The notes under the pieces: model-generated
Database searches by the model: none
What the model saw: only the letters and a program-made list of their open reading frames with translations
What the model was told of the DNA's origin: nothing
In this document: positions 1 through 10,648 of the stretch, in pieces
How the letters are laid out: every line of letters starts with the position of its first letter
Position numbering within the stretch: the first letter of the stretch is position 1
Assembly (NCBI GenBank): GCA_963745865.1
Contig: CAVUYZ010000002.1
Span: forward strand, 248,001 to 312,000
Origin: JAHEDH01 sp963745865
GTDB taxonomy: Bacteria; Actinomycetota; Acidimicrobiia; Spongiisociales; ZC4RG35
Direction: 5' to 3'
DNA: 64,000 bases
Translations under genes and position numbers: made by a program

Positions 1-1
1 C

Positions 2-589
<588 letters not shown>

Positions 590-593
<4 letters not shown>

Positions 594-1675
594 GCGTTCC
601 AACACTCTCTGGCATCGACGCCAGGACCGTCGAGACGGAGAGGCTCACCAGCCGAGTCCTGTTCTCAGGACCCGACGACGGTATTCCCGTTCTGTTCCTG
701 CATGGAAACTTGTCGAACGCCACCTGGTGGGAGACGACCATGCTCGCTCTCCCGGACGGGTATCGAGGCATCGCACCCGACCAGCGCGGCTACGGAGGAG
801 CAGATCCCGATGCCCTCATCGATGCCACCCGCGGCATGGGCGACTTGTCCGACGACGCGGTGGCGCTGCTCGACGCATTGGGGCTCGCCGCGGCGCACGT
901 CGTCGGCAACTCGATGGGCGGGTCCATCGCGTGGCGCCTGATGGCGGACCATCCCGATCGTGTGCGGTCGGCAGTACAAGCCGATCCGGGCTCGCCGTAT
1001 GGGTACGGCGGCACCAAGGATGTCACAGGAACTCCAACGAATCCAGACTTCGCCGGCTCGGGCGCGGGCCTGGTCAACCCGCAGATGGTGGAACGACTCG
1101 TTGCCGGTGACATGACCACCGACGACCAGCTCAGCCCACGCAACGTTTTTCGGGCGCTTCTCGTCAAGCCACCGCGGGTGGTCGACCGAGAGGACGCATA
1201 CGTGCAATCGATGCTCGAGACCCACTTCGGTCCCCACGCCTACCCCGGGGACAGCGAGCCGTCGTCCAACTGGCCGTTCGTCGCGCCGGGTCGGTGGGGA
1301 GCTGCCAACGGGCTGTCGCCGAAGTGGTCACAGGATCCACAGAGGCTTCTCGACGCGACACCCAAGCCGCCGGTGCTGTGGATCAGGGGCGCCGACAGCC
1401 AGATCATCTCCGACGCGGGGCCACTCGACGCGGGTGTGTGGGGGCCGTCTGGGCTGGTCCCCGGGTTCCCCGGTTCCGATGTCTATCCGCCGCAGCCGAT
1501 GGTGTCGCAGATCCGCGCCTTTCTCGATCAATACGAGGAGGCCGGCGGCGACGTCAGGGAGGTGGCGATCGAGGAGTGCGGGCACATCCCATTCCTCGAG
1601 CAGCCCGAGCCATTCAACGATCTTCTCCACGCATTCTTGCGGGAGATTGACAACGAGGGAGGAAACAACCAATGA
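590..1675 (+). CDS. alpha/beta hydrolase
   Basis: A complete 361-residue alpha/beta-hydrolase-fold protein. HGN near residue 39 fits the oxyanion-hole region, GNSMGG is the nucleophile elbow with the catalytic Ser, and GHIPFLEQP near the C-terminus carries the likely catalytic His. The ATG at 590 overlaps the ligase stop as ATGA and has GGAGG just upstream (576-580), which fixes the start over longer upstream readings. The stop overlaps the start of the next gene. No signal peptide is seen, so it is cytoplasmic. It probably cleaves an ester, amide or C-C bond in the compound brought in by the downstream transporter. Substrate unknown. Confidence 0.85.
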
Positions 1676-3046
1676 GAAAGACACGACTGGTGGCACTGGT
1701 GACGGTGCTCGCGATGGTCGTCGCAGCTTGCGGAGGAGACGACGCTGCTGACGAGACCACCACGACCGCTGCGCCTGCAGCCACCACCACGACCGAAGCC
1801 CCGGCAACGACTGCCGGTGACACGACAACCACGGAGGCGGAGCCGACGGGACTCACATGTGACGAGCCGATCACCGTCGGTCTCATCACGGATCAGACGG
1901 GCGCTCTGGCGATCTACGGTGCTCACATTCTGCGCGGCGTCCCGATCGGGTTCCAGTACGCCACCGGCGACGATGGAACGGATGGCACCTACACGCTCGA
2001 GAACTGTGACATAAACCTGGTGATCAAGGACGACCAGTCGAACCCGGAACTGTCGGCGACTGCCGGCTCGCGAACTCATCGAGGTCGATGGTGCAGACAT
2101 TCTGATCGGGACGGTTTCGTCGGGGGTCACTGCGACCCTCCAGGAGATCGCTCGTGAGAACGATGTGATCCTCATCGCCGCGCCGGCAGCGGCCAACGAC
2201 CTGACCGGAGCCACGTTCAACGAGAACACCTTCCGAACGAGTCGGAACAACTATCAAGATGCGATGGCCATCTGTGATCAGTTCGTCAACGGTGACGGCT
2301 ACGAGACGTTCGTCCAGATCGCGCCCGACTATTCGTTCGGCTACGGCGGTGCGGCCGCTTACCGGGACGCATGTACGTTCTTCGGTGGAGAGTTCATCGA
2401 AGACGACGTGTTCGCCCCGGCCGACACCACCGACTTCACCTCGTTCCTGCAGCCGTTCGCAAACACGTCCGCCGACGCCTTCCTGGTGACCTGGGCAGGC
2501 GGCGGTTTCGTGCCGCTGCTTCAGGGAGCGATCGACCTCGGTGTCGTCGACGACGACACTGCTCTCGGGTCACCGTTCGTGGACAATCTGGTCATGCCCG
2601 CGTTCTTCTCGAACGCAATCGGTGCCACGTCCACGATCCTCTATCACTACACCGCCCCAGACAATGCAGTCAACGACTACCTGATCGAACAGGTGGCGGC
2701 ACAGTTCGATACGGTTCCCGACCTGTTCGACGCTGACGGCATGAACGCCGCGATCCTCGTGACCGAGGCGCTCAAGGCCACCGGTGGTGACACATCAGCG
2801 AGTGCGCTGCGCGCCGCGATGGAGGGCATCTCGTTCGAGGGACCCAAGGGTACGATCGACATCCGTGCCGAGGATCATGTCGCCATCCAGGACATGTACA
2901 TCGTGAAACTGCTCAACGTCGACGACCCGACGTTCCAGTACTACGACCTGGTCGGAACGGTCCGACCCGAGCCGCCCTGCCTCCTCGAAGGTGACTTCGT
3001 TGACCGCTGTGGCGACCTTCCGGTCGGAAGCCTGTCCGGAAGCTGA
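1672..3046 (+). CDS. Liv-type ABC transporter substrate-binding lipoprotein (frameshifted)
   Basis: Periplasmic-binding-protein-like lipoprotein of the branched-chain amino acid (LivJ/LivK) family. The N-terminus has a short basic start, a hydrophobic stretch and a lipobox ending VAAC. It is followed by a Thr/Ala/Glu-rich linker, typical of actinobacterial lipoproteins, and then the ligand-binding lobes. The frame changes near 2063. Removing one base there gives a continuous ATAARELIEVDGADILIG reading, so one gene is annotated across both frames. It lies in the operon just ahead of the two ATPases and two permeases, so it should deliver the ligand to them. Family members bind amino acids, amides, urea or aromatic acids; the ligand here is not predictable. 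Confidence 0.85.
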
Positions 3047-3102
3047 GTGAGGAGTGGGAGGAGCCGATCGTCGGCTCCTCCCACCACCCTCATGGAGCGC
3101 CC

Positions 3103-3870
3103 ATGACCGCCATTCTCCAGACCCAATCGGTGCGGAAGCAGTTCGGTGGGCTCGTGGCTGTCGACGACGTATCCATCGACATCGAGGCCGGGAGCCTGCA
3201 CTCGATCATCGGGCCCAATGGCGCCGGCAAGACCACCTTATTCAATGTCGTGAGCGGAACGCTGCAGCCGACCTCGGGTCGGGTGCTGTTCAGAGGCAAC
3301 GACATAACGAACGTGCCGATGCACCGAACCATCCACCGCGGCATCGGGCGATCGTTCCAGATCACCAACATATTTCCCAACCTGACGGTGCTCGAGAATG
3401 TGCGGCTCGCCGCGCAGGCGATGGGGCGCGACAGTTTCCGGATCCTGCGGAGCCACCGGAGATTGCAGAGTTATGTCCAACGGGCCGAGACCGTCCTGGA
3501 CGAGGTGGGTCTGGCCGACAAGGTCGATCTTCCTGCCCGAACCCTGCCGCACGGCGACCAACGCAAACTCGAGCTCGGCATGATTCTCGCTCCCGATCCT
3601 GAGGTGCTGATGCTCGACGAGCCCACCGCCGGCATGGCTGCCGAGCAGGTCCCCGAACTCCTCGGCCTGATCCAGTCGATCCAGGCGTCGGGGGACAAGA
3701 CCGTCGTGCTGGTCGAGCACAACATGAACGTGGTGATGCGGGTCTCCGATCGGATCACGGTCATGCATCAAGGCCGGGTCCTCGCCGAGGGGTCACCCTC
3801 GGAGATCTCTTCCAACGCCGCCGTTCAGACCGCCTACCTCGGCACCCTCTACGACGAGGAGGCACCGTGA
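3103..3870 (+). CDS. livG: Liv-type ABC transporter ATP-binding protein LivG
   Basis: A 255-residue ABC ATPase of the LivG type. It has Walker A (GPNGAGKTT), a Q-loop region, Walker B (VLMLDEPTAG) and the H-loop (VLVEHNM). The signature is PHGDQRKLELG, a divergent LSGGQ of the sort seen in LivG proteins. It binds ATP on the cytoplasmic side of the importer as a heterodimer with the following LivF. Its stop overlaps the LivF start codon (GTGA). A 56-base gap separates it from the binding-protein gene. Confidence 0.92.
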   Translation: MTAILQTQSVRKQFGGLVAVDDVSIDIEAGSLHSIIGPNGAGKTTLFNVVSGTLQPTSGRVLFRGNDITNVPMHRTIHRGIGRSFQITNIFPNLTVLENVRLAAQAMGRDSFRILRSHRRLQSYVQRAETVLDEVGLADKVDLPARTLPHGDQRKLELGMILAPDPEVLMLDEPTAGMAAEQVPELLGLIQSIQASGDKTVVLVEHNMNVVMRVSDRITVMHQGRVLAEGSPSEISSNAAVQTAYLGTLYDEEAP

Positions 3871-4602
3871 CGTTGCTGTCACTGCGAGACGTGAACACCT
3901 TCATCGGGCAGTTCCACATCCTCGAAGGTGTGGATGTCGACGTGCCCACCGGATCGATCGTGGCGCTGCTCGGTCGCAATGGAGCGGGGAAGACGACGAC
4001 GCTGCGAACCATCCTCGGACTCGAGCGTGCTTCCTCAGGGTCGATCATCTTCGAAGGCCAGGAGTTGACCGGTCGTCACAGCTACGACATCGCCTCCCTT
4101 GGAATTGGATACGTTCCTGAGAACAGGGCCATCTTCGGGGATCTCTCGGTCCTCGAGAACCTCCTGATCGCCGAGCGCCAGAAGGGGGACTTCGAGCGGA
4201 AACGCTCCATGATCTTCGACCTCTTCCCGGATCTCGAGCGGCTGATCCGGCTCGCCGGCACCGATCTGTCCGGGGGACAACAGCAGATGCTCGCAGTCGC
4301 ACGAGCACTCGTGCCCGACAACCGACTGTTGCTGATCGATGAGCCGAGCGAGGGGCTGGCGCCAGTCATCATCGAACAGATGATGGAGGCGATTCGAGTG
4401 CTGTCGGCCGAGACGACCGTGTTGCTGGTGGAGCAGAACTTCATTGTCGCCAGCCGGCTCGCCTCTTCCTATGTGATCATCGAGGAGGGCAGGTCGGTGC
4501 GAGCCGGAACGATGGCGGATCTCCAAGAGGACACAGAGACCGTGAATCGATTCCTCGGAATGCACACGACATCGGGCAGCGACGGAGACGGGCGACGCAT
4601 GA
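3867..4602 (+). CDS. livF: Liv-type ABC transporter ATP-binding protein LivF (no in-frame stop before livH)
   Basis: Second ATPase of the importer: Walker A GRNGAGKTTT, signature LSGGQQQM, Walker B LLLIDEPSEGL and H-loop LLVEQNF, all as in LivF. The start is a GTG overlapping the livG stop. The usual LivF end is near NRFLGMH, but the frame continues without a stop straight into the LivH start Met at 4599. A TGA at 4600-4602 in the next frame would give the ATGA overlap seen elsewhere in this operon. The likely explanation is a one-base error near the livF 3' end. A true LivF-LivH fusion is possible but unlikely. Confidence 0.85.
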
Positions 4603-6187
4603 CGATCTCCGAGGCAGGCAGACGGAACTCTCTGGGCGCGTGGATTCGCGCCAACCGCACCCGGGTCACCGTGTTGGCGGTCCTTGCGTTCTTGTTCTTC
4701 ACCGCGTTGCAGGGTCTCGAAACCGACGCCTGGTTCTCGACGGTTCTGCAGGGCCTCTCGGTCGGGGCGATCACGTTTCTCGTGGCGTCCGGCCTCTCAT
4801 TGATCTTCGGGCTCATGGATGTCCTGAACCTCGCTCACGGCGAGATCTTCATGATCGGCGCCTACGTCGGCTGGACGATCTACACCCGGTTCGACACGGC
4901 ACTCGATGTCCTCACGCCGCTCTTCGTCCTGGCGGCGCCGTTTGCCCTGCTGCCGATCTGGAGGAGGCTGGGAACCGGCATCAGAGCGAGGCTCGACGCA
5001 ACGAGGTGGCAGAGAATCGTCCCCTGGGCGAACGATCGTGGCCGGTGTCGCAGTCGCGATCTTCGGTGTGACCAGGTTTCCGCTGGTCATCTGGAATCCG
5101 GAGGTGTACGCCCAGAGCCCGATCACCTATTCGCTCGCCATCGACATCGGAACGCTCGCTCCGCTTCCACCGGATACCTTCTCAGGGTCTGCCGATCCTG
5201 GCGTTCGTCCTCGTGCTCGTCGGCGGGTCTGCGATCGCGTTGGGAGCGTCGCTGCTCAGGTCGGCAGCACTGGACTCCGGTGCGGTCGACTGGCGGCATC
5301 CAGCCGGATTCGTCGGTGCCGTGGCCGCTGCGGCATTGCTACTCGCAGGTCGCGGTGCCATCAACGATTGGGTCTTCGGTCTCAGCACCACGTGGAGGTT
5401 CGCGCTCGCCGTTGTCTTCGCAGTGGGAGTCGGTGTGGTCGTCGGAATGCTGATCGAAGTGTTGTTGATCCGTCCGCTCTACGACCGGCCGATCTATCAG
5501 TTGATGATCACGCTCGGCGTGGGGTTCATCATCATCGAGACCGTGCGCGATGTGTGGGGGAGGCCTGAGTTCACCATGCCCCGGCCGGCGGCGTTCAACG
5601 GGTCTGGGCCCGGTTGCCCGGGAGAGGGCTTTGGTGGTGTCTTCAGTGGCTGCTCGACGGTCGATGTGCTCGGAGGCCGAATCCGCACCTACAACGAGGT
5701 CTTCGTAGTTGTCATCGGCGTCGTGGTGCTGGTCGGGGTGACGCAACTGCTCAAGCGGTCGCGGATCGGCATGATCATCCGGGCAGGCGTTCAGGACGCC
5801 GAGATGGTGGAGGCGTTGGGGATCAACGTTCGGCGCGTCTTCACAATCGTCTTCGGGCTCGGTTCGGGTCTCGCGGCGCTCGGCGGAGTGCTCGCCGCCC
5901 CGTCGATCGGCCTCAGTGCCAGCATGGGTTCGCTGCTGTTGCTCTCTGCGTTGGTGGCGCTGGCCATCGGCGGGCTCACCAGCTTCCCGGGAGCGGCGGC
6001 GGGGGCGGTTCTCGTGGGGCTCCTTCAGCAGTTCATCATCAGGTTCGGTCAGACCGGGATATCCATCCCTGGCCTCGCCGAGCCGTTCAGACCCTCGCCG
6101 ACGGTGGTGCCGGCTGCCGCCGTGTTCCTGATGGTCGTGATCTTGTTGATCCTGCCCAAAGGGTTGTTCGGGCGGAGCGACCGATGA
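4599..6187 (+). CDS. livH: Liv-type ABC transporter permease LivH (two frameshifts)
   Basis: Integral membrane permease of the LivH type. The N-terminal part has a membrane segment and the conserved GLMDVLNLAHGEIFMIGAY region. The C-terminal part has the cytoplasmic loop (QDAEMVEALGIN) that contacts the ATPases, followed by several hydrophobic helices. The reading frame changes near 5020 and again near 5183, each explained by one extra base. The C-terminal frame is open from about 5180 to 6187. At about 529 residues when repaired it is longer than a typical ~300-residue LivH, with an extra hydrophobic region in the middle. It ends in an ATGA overlap with livM. Confidence 0.82.
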
Positions 6188-7257
6188 CGACGACTGCGCC
6201 CCGGAGCCCGATGGCATGGATCAGAGCGAGGTGGGGCCTGCTGTCGTTCGGCGCACTGATCCTCCTCTTTCCCTTTCTGGTGTCGATCCTGGTGGATGGA
6301 GCCGGGGTGACCGAGGTCATCGAGAACAGTCAAGGCAACGCCCGCTTCCTCCAGGGTCTGGCGATCGAGATCTTCATCCTCGCCATCTATGCGCTCAGCT
6401 ACGACCTGGTGCTCGGCGTGACCGGGCTGTTGTCGTTCGGCCACGCCATGTTCTTCGCAGTCGGGGCGTACGGGTTCGGGATCGCGATCAAGACATTCGA
6501 ATTGGGACTGGCGGGGTCGCTTCTGGCGGTTGTGGTGCTCGCCGTTCTCCAGGCTCTCCTGTTCTCGCTGGTGTTGCCCCGGGTGAAGGGGATCACGTTC
6601 GCGCTCGTGACGCTCGGCCTCGCCTCGGTGTTCGCGATCGTCATCCAGTCGAGCGATCTCCAGGATCTCGCTGGTGCCGAGATCGGCTTGCAGGGGGTGA
6701 GACCACCGGTGGCGTTCCTCGATACGACCAATGAGCGATTCACCTTCTACCTGATCAGCGGCGCCATTCTGTTCCTGGTGTATGTCGTCTATACGAGGAT
6801 CGTCGACTCGCCCGCCGGCCGAGTGTTCACGGCGATCCGCGAGAACGAGGACCGGGCGTTGATGCTCGGGTACAACACCTTCTGGTTCAAGGTCATGGTG
6901 CTGACCATCTCGTCGATCACCGCCGCGCTGGCAGGTGTGCTGCACACGCTTCACCAGCCGATCGTGACTCCGAACGTCGCGAGTCTCGGATTCACGGTGA
7001 CTGCGCTGTTGATCATTCTGATCGGAGGGCTCGGCACGATCAGCGGTGCGATTGTCGGAGCTGCGGTCTTCCGGCTTCTCCAGTTCTTCCTCGACCGGTG
7101 GTTCGGTGGGGTCTCGGAGTTGCTGATCGGTTTCGCCTATGTCGCCCTGGTGCTCTATCTACCGTACGGCATCGTCGGGACCTGGCGGTTCAGGTCGGCC
7201 GCCCGCGTCCGCGGGTCGGGAGCGGCTCGGACGATTGATGGCCGGGTCGTCGGGTGA
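6184..7257 (+). CDS. livM: Liv-type ABC transporter permease LivM
   Basis: A 357-residue permease that pairs with LivH. The conserved LSYDLVLGVTGLLSFGHAMFFAVGAYG region near the N-terminus and the AIRENEDRALMLGYN coupling loop near the middle are diagnostic of LivM. There are about eight to ten hydrophobic helices. The ATG at 6184 overlaps the livH stop. The C-terminal tail is basic and short, without the extra ATPase seen in LivM-LivG fusions. It is the last gene of the operon; a hairpin lies just downstream. Confidence 0.9.
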   Translation: MTTTAPRSPMAWIRARWGLLSFGALILLFPFLVSILVDGAGVTEVIENSQGNARFLQGLAIEIFILAIYALSYDLVLGVTGLLSFGHAMFFAVGAYGFGIAIKTFELGLAGSLLAVVVLAVLQALLFSLVLPRVKGITFALVTLGLASVFAIVIQSSDLQDLAGAEIGLQGVRPPVAFLDTTNERFTFYLISGAILFLVYVVYTRIVDSPAGRVFTAIRENEDRALMLGYNTFWFKVMVLTISSITAALAGVLHTLHQPIVTPNVASLGFTVTALLIILIGGLGTISGAIVGAAVFRLLQFFLDRWFGGVSELLIGFAYVALVLYLPYGIVGTWRFRSAARVRGSGAARTIDGRVVG

Positions 7258-7293
7258 AGGCTCTCCCTGACACGGGGCTTGTTTCGACCTGTG

Positions 7294-7315
7294 GGATCCC
7301 GTCTCGCCGGGATCC
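7294..7315 (+). terminator. hairpin after the Liv operon, possible terminator
   Basis: GGATCCCG and CGGGATCC form a perfect 8-bp stem with a 6-base loop in the 126-base gap after livM. There is no T-run behind it, so it would be a weak intrinsic terminator, or only a chance palindrome. Confidence 0.3.
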
Positions 7316-7383
7316 TCGACGTGAGAACCCGCTCCAACACAGCCTGCAATGCGGCGATGCGCTCTGAGCGGTAGATTTGGATC

Positions 7384-9116
7384 ATGACGAGTCGAGAGAA
7401 CATGGACAGTCAACATATGAACATGGTTGCACTGAATGCGGACGTCGTTGGGTACAGCGCGCTCGTCGCTGACGATCTGGATGCGACGACGGAGGCGATG
7501 GACTCGTTCCATCGTCTCGTCGAGACCGAAGTAACCAAGGAAGGTGGGACGCTCGCCAACTTCGTCGGCGACAGCTTCATGGTGGTGTTCGACGACGCGA
7601 TGGCGGCTCTGCGGTGTGCGATCTCGATCGCCACGGAGGCGGAGGAGAGGAACCTCGACCTCCCGCGTCGACGGTGGGTTCGATTCAGGATGGGTCTTGA
7701 TCTAGGGTCGGTCTCGGCGTCGGAGGGGCGGTACCACGGCGACGCTCTGAACATCGCAGCCCGAATCCAGGCGATCGCCCCGACGGGTGGAATCAGCATC
7801 TCGGGCAGCGTCTATCGTTCCCTCGATGAGCCCGAGCTCAGGTTCCGGCCCGTCGGTCGGCAGCGTCTGAAGAACATCCCCGAGCAGGTCGACGTGTACG
7901 AATTCGTCGACCTGCCGACCAAGGGTGGCGGTGTCAGAGAGGCGGGGCGATCCCTCTCACTCGACGCCCCCACGTTTGCGGTGCTCCCGATCCATACCGA
8001 GACCGTCGACGACGAGGTGCGGTCCGCTGCCCAGGTCATCCGGGGGGACCTGATCCACCGTCTGTCTGCGGTCCCCGGGCTCAACGTGATCGATGCGACC
8101 ACCCAACTCCGGGGCGATGGCGCGAGCGCCAGATACATGTTGGAGACCGGCATCAACCAGCTGGGTCATCGCGTCCGGGTGTTCGCGACACTGTTCGACG
8201 TGACCACGATGAACATCGTCAAGGCGTACAAGTGGACGGCGGAGTCCGAAGAGATGTTCGAGCTGTCCGACACGATCGCCGACGAAGTCGCCCGGGCCGT
8301 GGAGGTCGAACTCGTGGTCGGCGAGCCTGCTGGGTTCTACGCCGAGCTCGGCGATCCTCAATCCATCGAGAAGGTGTACCTCGGCTGGTACCACTTGCGC
8401 TCTGACACACTCGAGGGGTGGTCCCAGGCGGTCGATCTGTTCAAACAGGTTGCCGATGCGCACCCTGACACGCCCTACGGCTTCGTGCTATCAGCATTCG
8501 CCCTCTGGCTCGCCGTCGCGAACGGATGGGCCTCAGACGTGCGCGCCACCCTGAATGAATCCAGGGAGTATGCGCGGCGAGGGGGAGAGCTCGGCGATCC
8601 ATCCGGCATGGCCGACACCGTGCTGGCGGCGATCCTCATGTGGGAGGGCGAGGTCGATCAGGCGCTGGAGAAGCTGGATCAGGTGGAGATCATCAGACCG
8701 ACATGTGACATCACATTCGGTCTGGAGGGGAGCCTCCGCAGATACCTCGGTCAGTTGGAACGGTCGGTTGAACTCATGGACACGGCCATGCGTCTCACCG
8801 GGATCAACAAGCCGTGGTATCCGACCGTCAAGGCATGCTCGCTGTTCCTGGGGGACAGGAACGAGGAGGCGGCGATGATCGCTGAAGAGGTGCTCGAATA
8901 CCAGCCGAACAACCTCGAAGCTCTCCTGGTTCTGCCGGCGCACAGGTGGAGTTGGGAATGGACCGGAAGTCGAAGGCGACTGCCGAACTGATCCGGCAGC
9001 GATACCCGTCGGTGGACGTCGAGGACTGGCTCGACAAGAATCCGTATCAGCGCAAGGAGACTGTCGAGAGATGGAAGGCGGATCTCGAATCATCCGGGGC
9101 GATTCAGACCGCATGA
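7384..9116 (+). CDS. class III adenylate/guanylate cyclase-domain protein with TPR-like C-terminus (frameshift near end)
   Basis: The first ~180 residues are a class III nucleotidyl cyclase catalytic domain. Metal-binding positions are visible as the Asp in LNADVVGYS and in FVGDSFM, and GDALNIAARIQ matches the transition-state Asn/Arg helix. Next comes a middle domain resembling the receptor part of bacterial cyclases with a beta-strand-rich module, then helical repeats that look like TPRs (about residues 330-560). No membrane segment is seen. The frame breaks near 8937. A one-base deletion there, if repaired, continues the last repeat to a TGA at 9114-9116. It could make cAMP as a second messenger; a regulatory non-catalytic role is also possible. 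Confidence 0.8.
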
Positions 9117-9141
9117 ATCCGTTCGCGTCGCGGGAACTCGA

Positions 9142-9552
9142 ATGAGCTCGTTTCCCTCAGAGGAGATGGCGCTCACGCACATCCTGGTGGTGAGCGATCT
9201 GGTCGCGTCACGGAACTGGTACGAGTCCGTGCTCGGTGCGCGGCTCCATCGGGAGTACGGCGGGACATCAGCGGTGTTCGACTTCAACGGAGCGTGGCTG
9301 TTGCTGGTGACGGCGGGCGAACCGACGCCCGACAAACCCGACATCAGCTTCGTCGCCCCGAGCAACCCCAACTCGGTTACTCACTCCTTCACGATCAGGG
9401 TCGACGATTGCAGGGCCGCTTATGCGACACTCACCGCCAGGGGAGCAGAGTTCCTGACGCCACCATATGACTGGTCCAGTGAGCTCCGTTGCTTCTTTCG
9501 GGATCCCGATGGCCATGTGTTCGAGATCAGCGAGATCCCGGAATCGGCGTAG
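9142..9552 (+). CDS. VOC-family (glyoxalase/bleomycin-resistance-like) protein
   Basis: A 136-residue single-domain vicinal-oxygen-chelate protein. It starts with ALTHILVVSDLVASRNWYES, the usual first beta-alpha unit, and ends with FFRDPDGHVFEISE, the usual last strand with a likely metal-ligand Glu. It lies 25 bases after the cyclase gene and may be co-transcribed. Family members include metal-dependent isomerases, dioxygenases and antibiotic-binding proteins; the substrate is unknown. Confidence 0.8.
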   Translation: MSSFPSEEMALTHILVVSDLVASRNWYESVLGARLHREYGGTSAVFDFNGAWLLLVTAGEPTPDKPDISFVAPSNPNSVTHSFTIRVDDCRAAYATLTARGAEFLTPPYDWSSELRCFFRDPDGHVFEISEIPESA

Positions 9553-9574
9553 CGGTGCTCGTCCAGGTAGTTCT

Positions 9575-9718
9575 CTAGGTATCGGTCCGAAAGAACGCGA
9601 AGAGGCCAAAGAGGCCAAAGAAACCGTAGAAGCCCGGATCGCGTATCCCGAGGAAGCCGAGGAAGCCAAGAAATCCCAGGAATCCCAGCCACTTGATCTG
9701 CCTCTGCCGGCGGTCCAC
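9575..9718 (-). CDS. 47-residue Gly/Phe/Leu-repeat hydrophobic micropeptide
   Basis: A very short gene. The start is the GTG at 9718, placed 5 bases after a GAGGAGG ribosome-binding site; the stop is TAG at 9575-9577. After a basic N-terminus (MDRRQRQIKW) comes a run of LGF repeats, then a break at IRDPGFYG, then FFGLFGLF, and a short polar tail RTDT. This is two hydrophobic hairpin-like segments of Gly-Phe/Leu repeats. The pattern recalls small DUF3796-like peptides, but that assignment is from memory and untested. It lies downstream of the winged-helix regulator on the same strand and opposite the ABC-transporter operon, so it may belong to that regulatory unit. Confidence 0.6.
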   Translation of the reverse strand: MDRRQRQIKWLGFLGFLGFLGFLGIRDPGFYGFFGLFGLFAFFRTDT

Positions 9719-9778
9719 AACCACCTCCTCACAACATTCGACGATACGGGTGTCACCGTGGTCCGGTAGAGCCGAACG

Positions 9779-10312
9779 TCAGCGATCGTCCGGCATCACG
9801 ACGATCGACAGCAACCGCCGGCGCCGGGTGTCGGTCGGCTCCTGTTGCAGATACGGCCCTACAGCCTCGTTGATCGCACGTGCGACCGCTTCGAACTCCT
9901 CGTCGTCGAGCCAGAGCGGGAGCTGTCGGAATCCGACGCCGTCGGCAACGAAATCGATGTCGGTTGCAGTGTCGAGATAGGCCGAGTAGTCGGTGAGCAG
10001 TGTTCCGACGAACGTTGCGAACATCCGGAAGAGCTCGTCCCGATCGGCGTCGGCGATGTCGGCTTGTCCAAGGCTGACGGCATCCGACACGACGCGGTAG
10101 GTCCGCTCCGTCCCTCCCCGCACCTGGCGGGTGTCGACGACCTCGATCAAGCCGCCGGCTTCGAGTTGGTTGAGGTGCCGATAGAGGGTGGCCTGTGGAA
10201 CATCGCCGAGTCGCTCGACGAGCTCGAGCGGCGTGCCGCTCCGTCCGGCCAGTGCCTGGACGATGCGGAGCCTGACAGGATGGAGGAGCAGGGCTCGCTT
10301 CGATTCGGGCAT
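9779..10312 (-). CDS. winged helix-turn-helix transcriptional regulator (ArsR-like)
   Basis: A 177-residue cytoplasmic regulator. The first ~80 residues form a winged HTH (LLLHPVRLRIVQAL, then PQATLYRHLNQLEAGGLIEVV with the recognition helix and wing). The rest is a helical, acidic ligand or dimer domain. The ATG at 10312 has AGGAGG at a good distance; a longer in-frame start at 10402 has no such site. It is divergent from a PLDc_N/ABC transporter operon, with AT-rich palindromes between them, so it most likely controls that operon and itself. Regulators of this type often sense small molecules or membrane stress; the signal is unknown. Confidence 0.82.
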   Translation of the reverse strand: MPESKRALLLHPVRLRIVQALAGRSGTPLELVERLGDVPQATLYRHLNQLEAGGLIEVVDTRQVRGGTERTYRVVSDAVSLGQADIADADRDELFRMFATFVGTLLTDYSAYLDTATDIDFVADGVGFRQLPLWLDDEEFEAVARAINEAVGPYLQQEPTDTRRRRLLSIVVMPDDR

Positions 10313-10378
10313 CTCGTCCTCCTGTCTGTCAACCGTCGTGATCGCTCGGACGACCTTGCGGCTGGTTCCCAAGAATGA

Positions 10379-10407
10379 TAATATTACCGACAACGATAAC
10401 AATATTA
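10379..10407. promoter_or_regulatory. AT-rich paired palindromes in the divergent promoter region (candidate operator)
   Basis: TAATATTA at 10379-10386 is a perfect palindrome, and AATATT recurs at 10401-10406 inside GATAACAATATTA. The centres are 21 bp apart, about two helical turns. The stretch is strikingly AT-rich for this genome and sits between the regulator start (10312) and the PLDc_N gene (10451). It is a reasonable binding site for the winged-helix regulator, which is inference. Confidence 0.45.
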
Positions 10408-10450
10408 GACAACTCGAACCAGAGAACCGACGCGAGGAGACGAAGAGACC

Positions 10451-10648
10451 GTGGACAATTTGTGGGTGGCACTAGCTCCGTTCCTGGTATTCGCCGCTGC
10501 CTTCGTCGGCTACTGCCTCTTCGATTTGAGTCGTTCGAATGTGCGGCACCTGCCGAAATGGGCGTGGGCGCTGATCTGTATCTTCTCGGTGCCGCTCGGC
10601 GGCGTGATCTATTTGACGATCGGCCGGGAGCCTGGCAGCGGACGATGA
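10451..10648 (+). CDS. PLDc_N-domain small membrane protein (YxlE-like)
   Basis: A 65-residue protein with two hydrophobic segments and the hallmark pattern of the PLDc_N domain: an LFDLSRS turn, then LPKWAWALICIFSVPLGGVIYLTIGR. The GTG start at 10451 follows a GAGGAG (10435-10440) about ten bases upstream. Its stop overlaps the ABC ATPase ATG. In Bacillus the YxlE protein with this domain is encoded beside the YxlF ATPase and YxlG permease. The same order here supports a common function, probably regulation or assembly of the transporter. Confidence 0.75.
   Translation: MDNLWVALAPFLVFAAAFVGYCLFDLSRSNVRHLPKWAWALICIFSVPLGGVIYLTIGREPGSGR

Noticed and set aside
9467..9769. Plus-strand frame with a charged EEAKEAKE-type repeat
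   Set aside because: It is the opposite strand of the Gly/Phe micropeptide; only the minus strand has a ribosome-binding site and a sensible membrane peptide.
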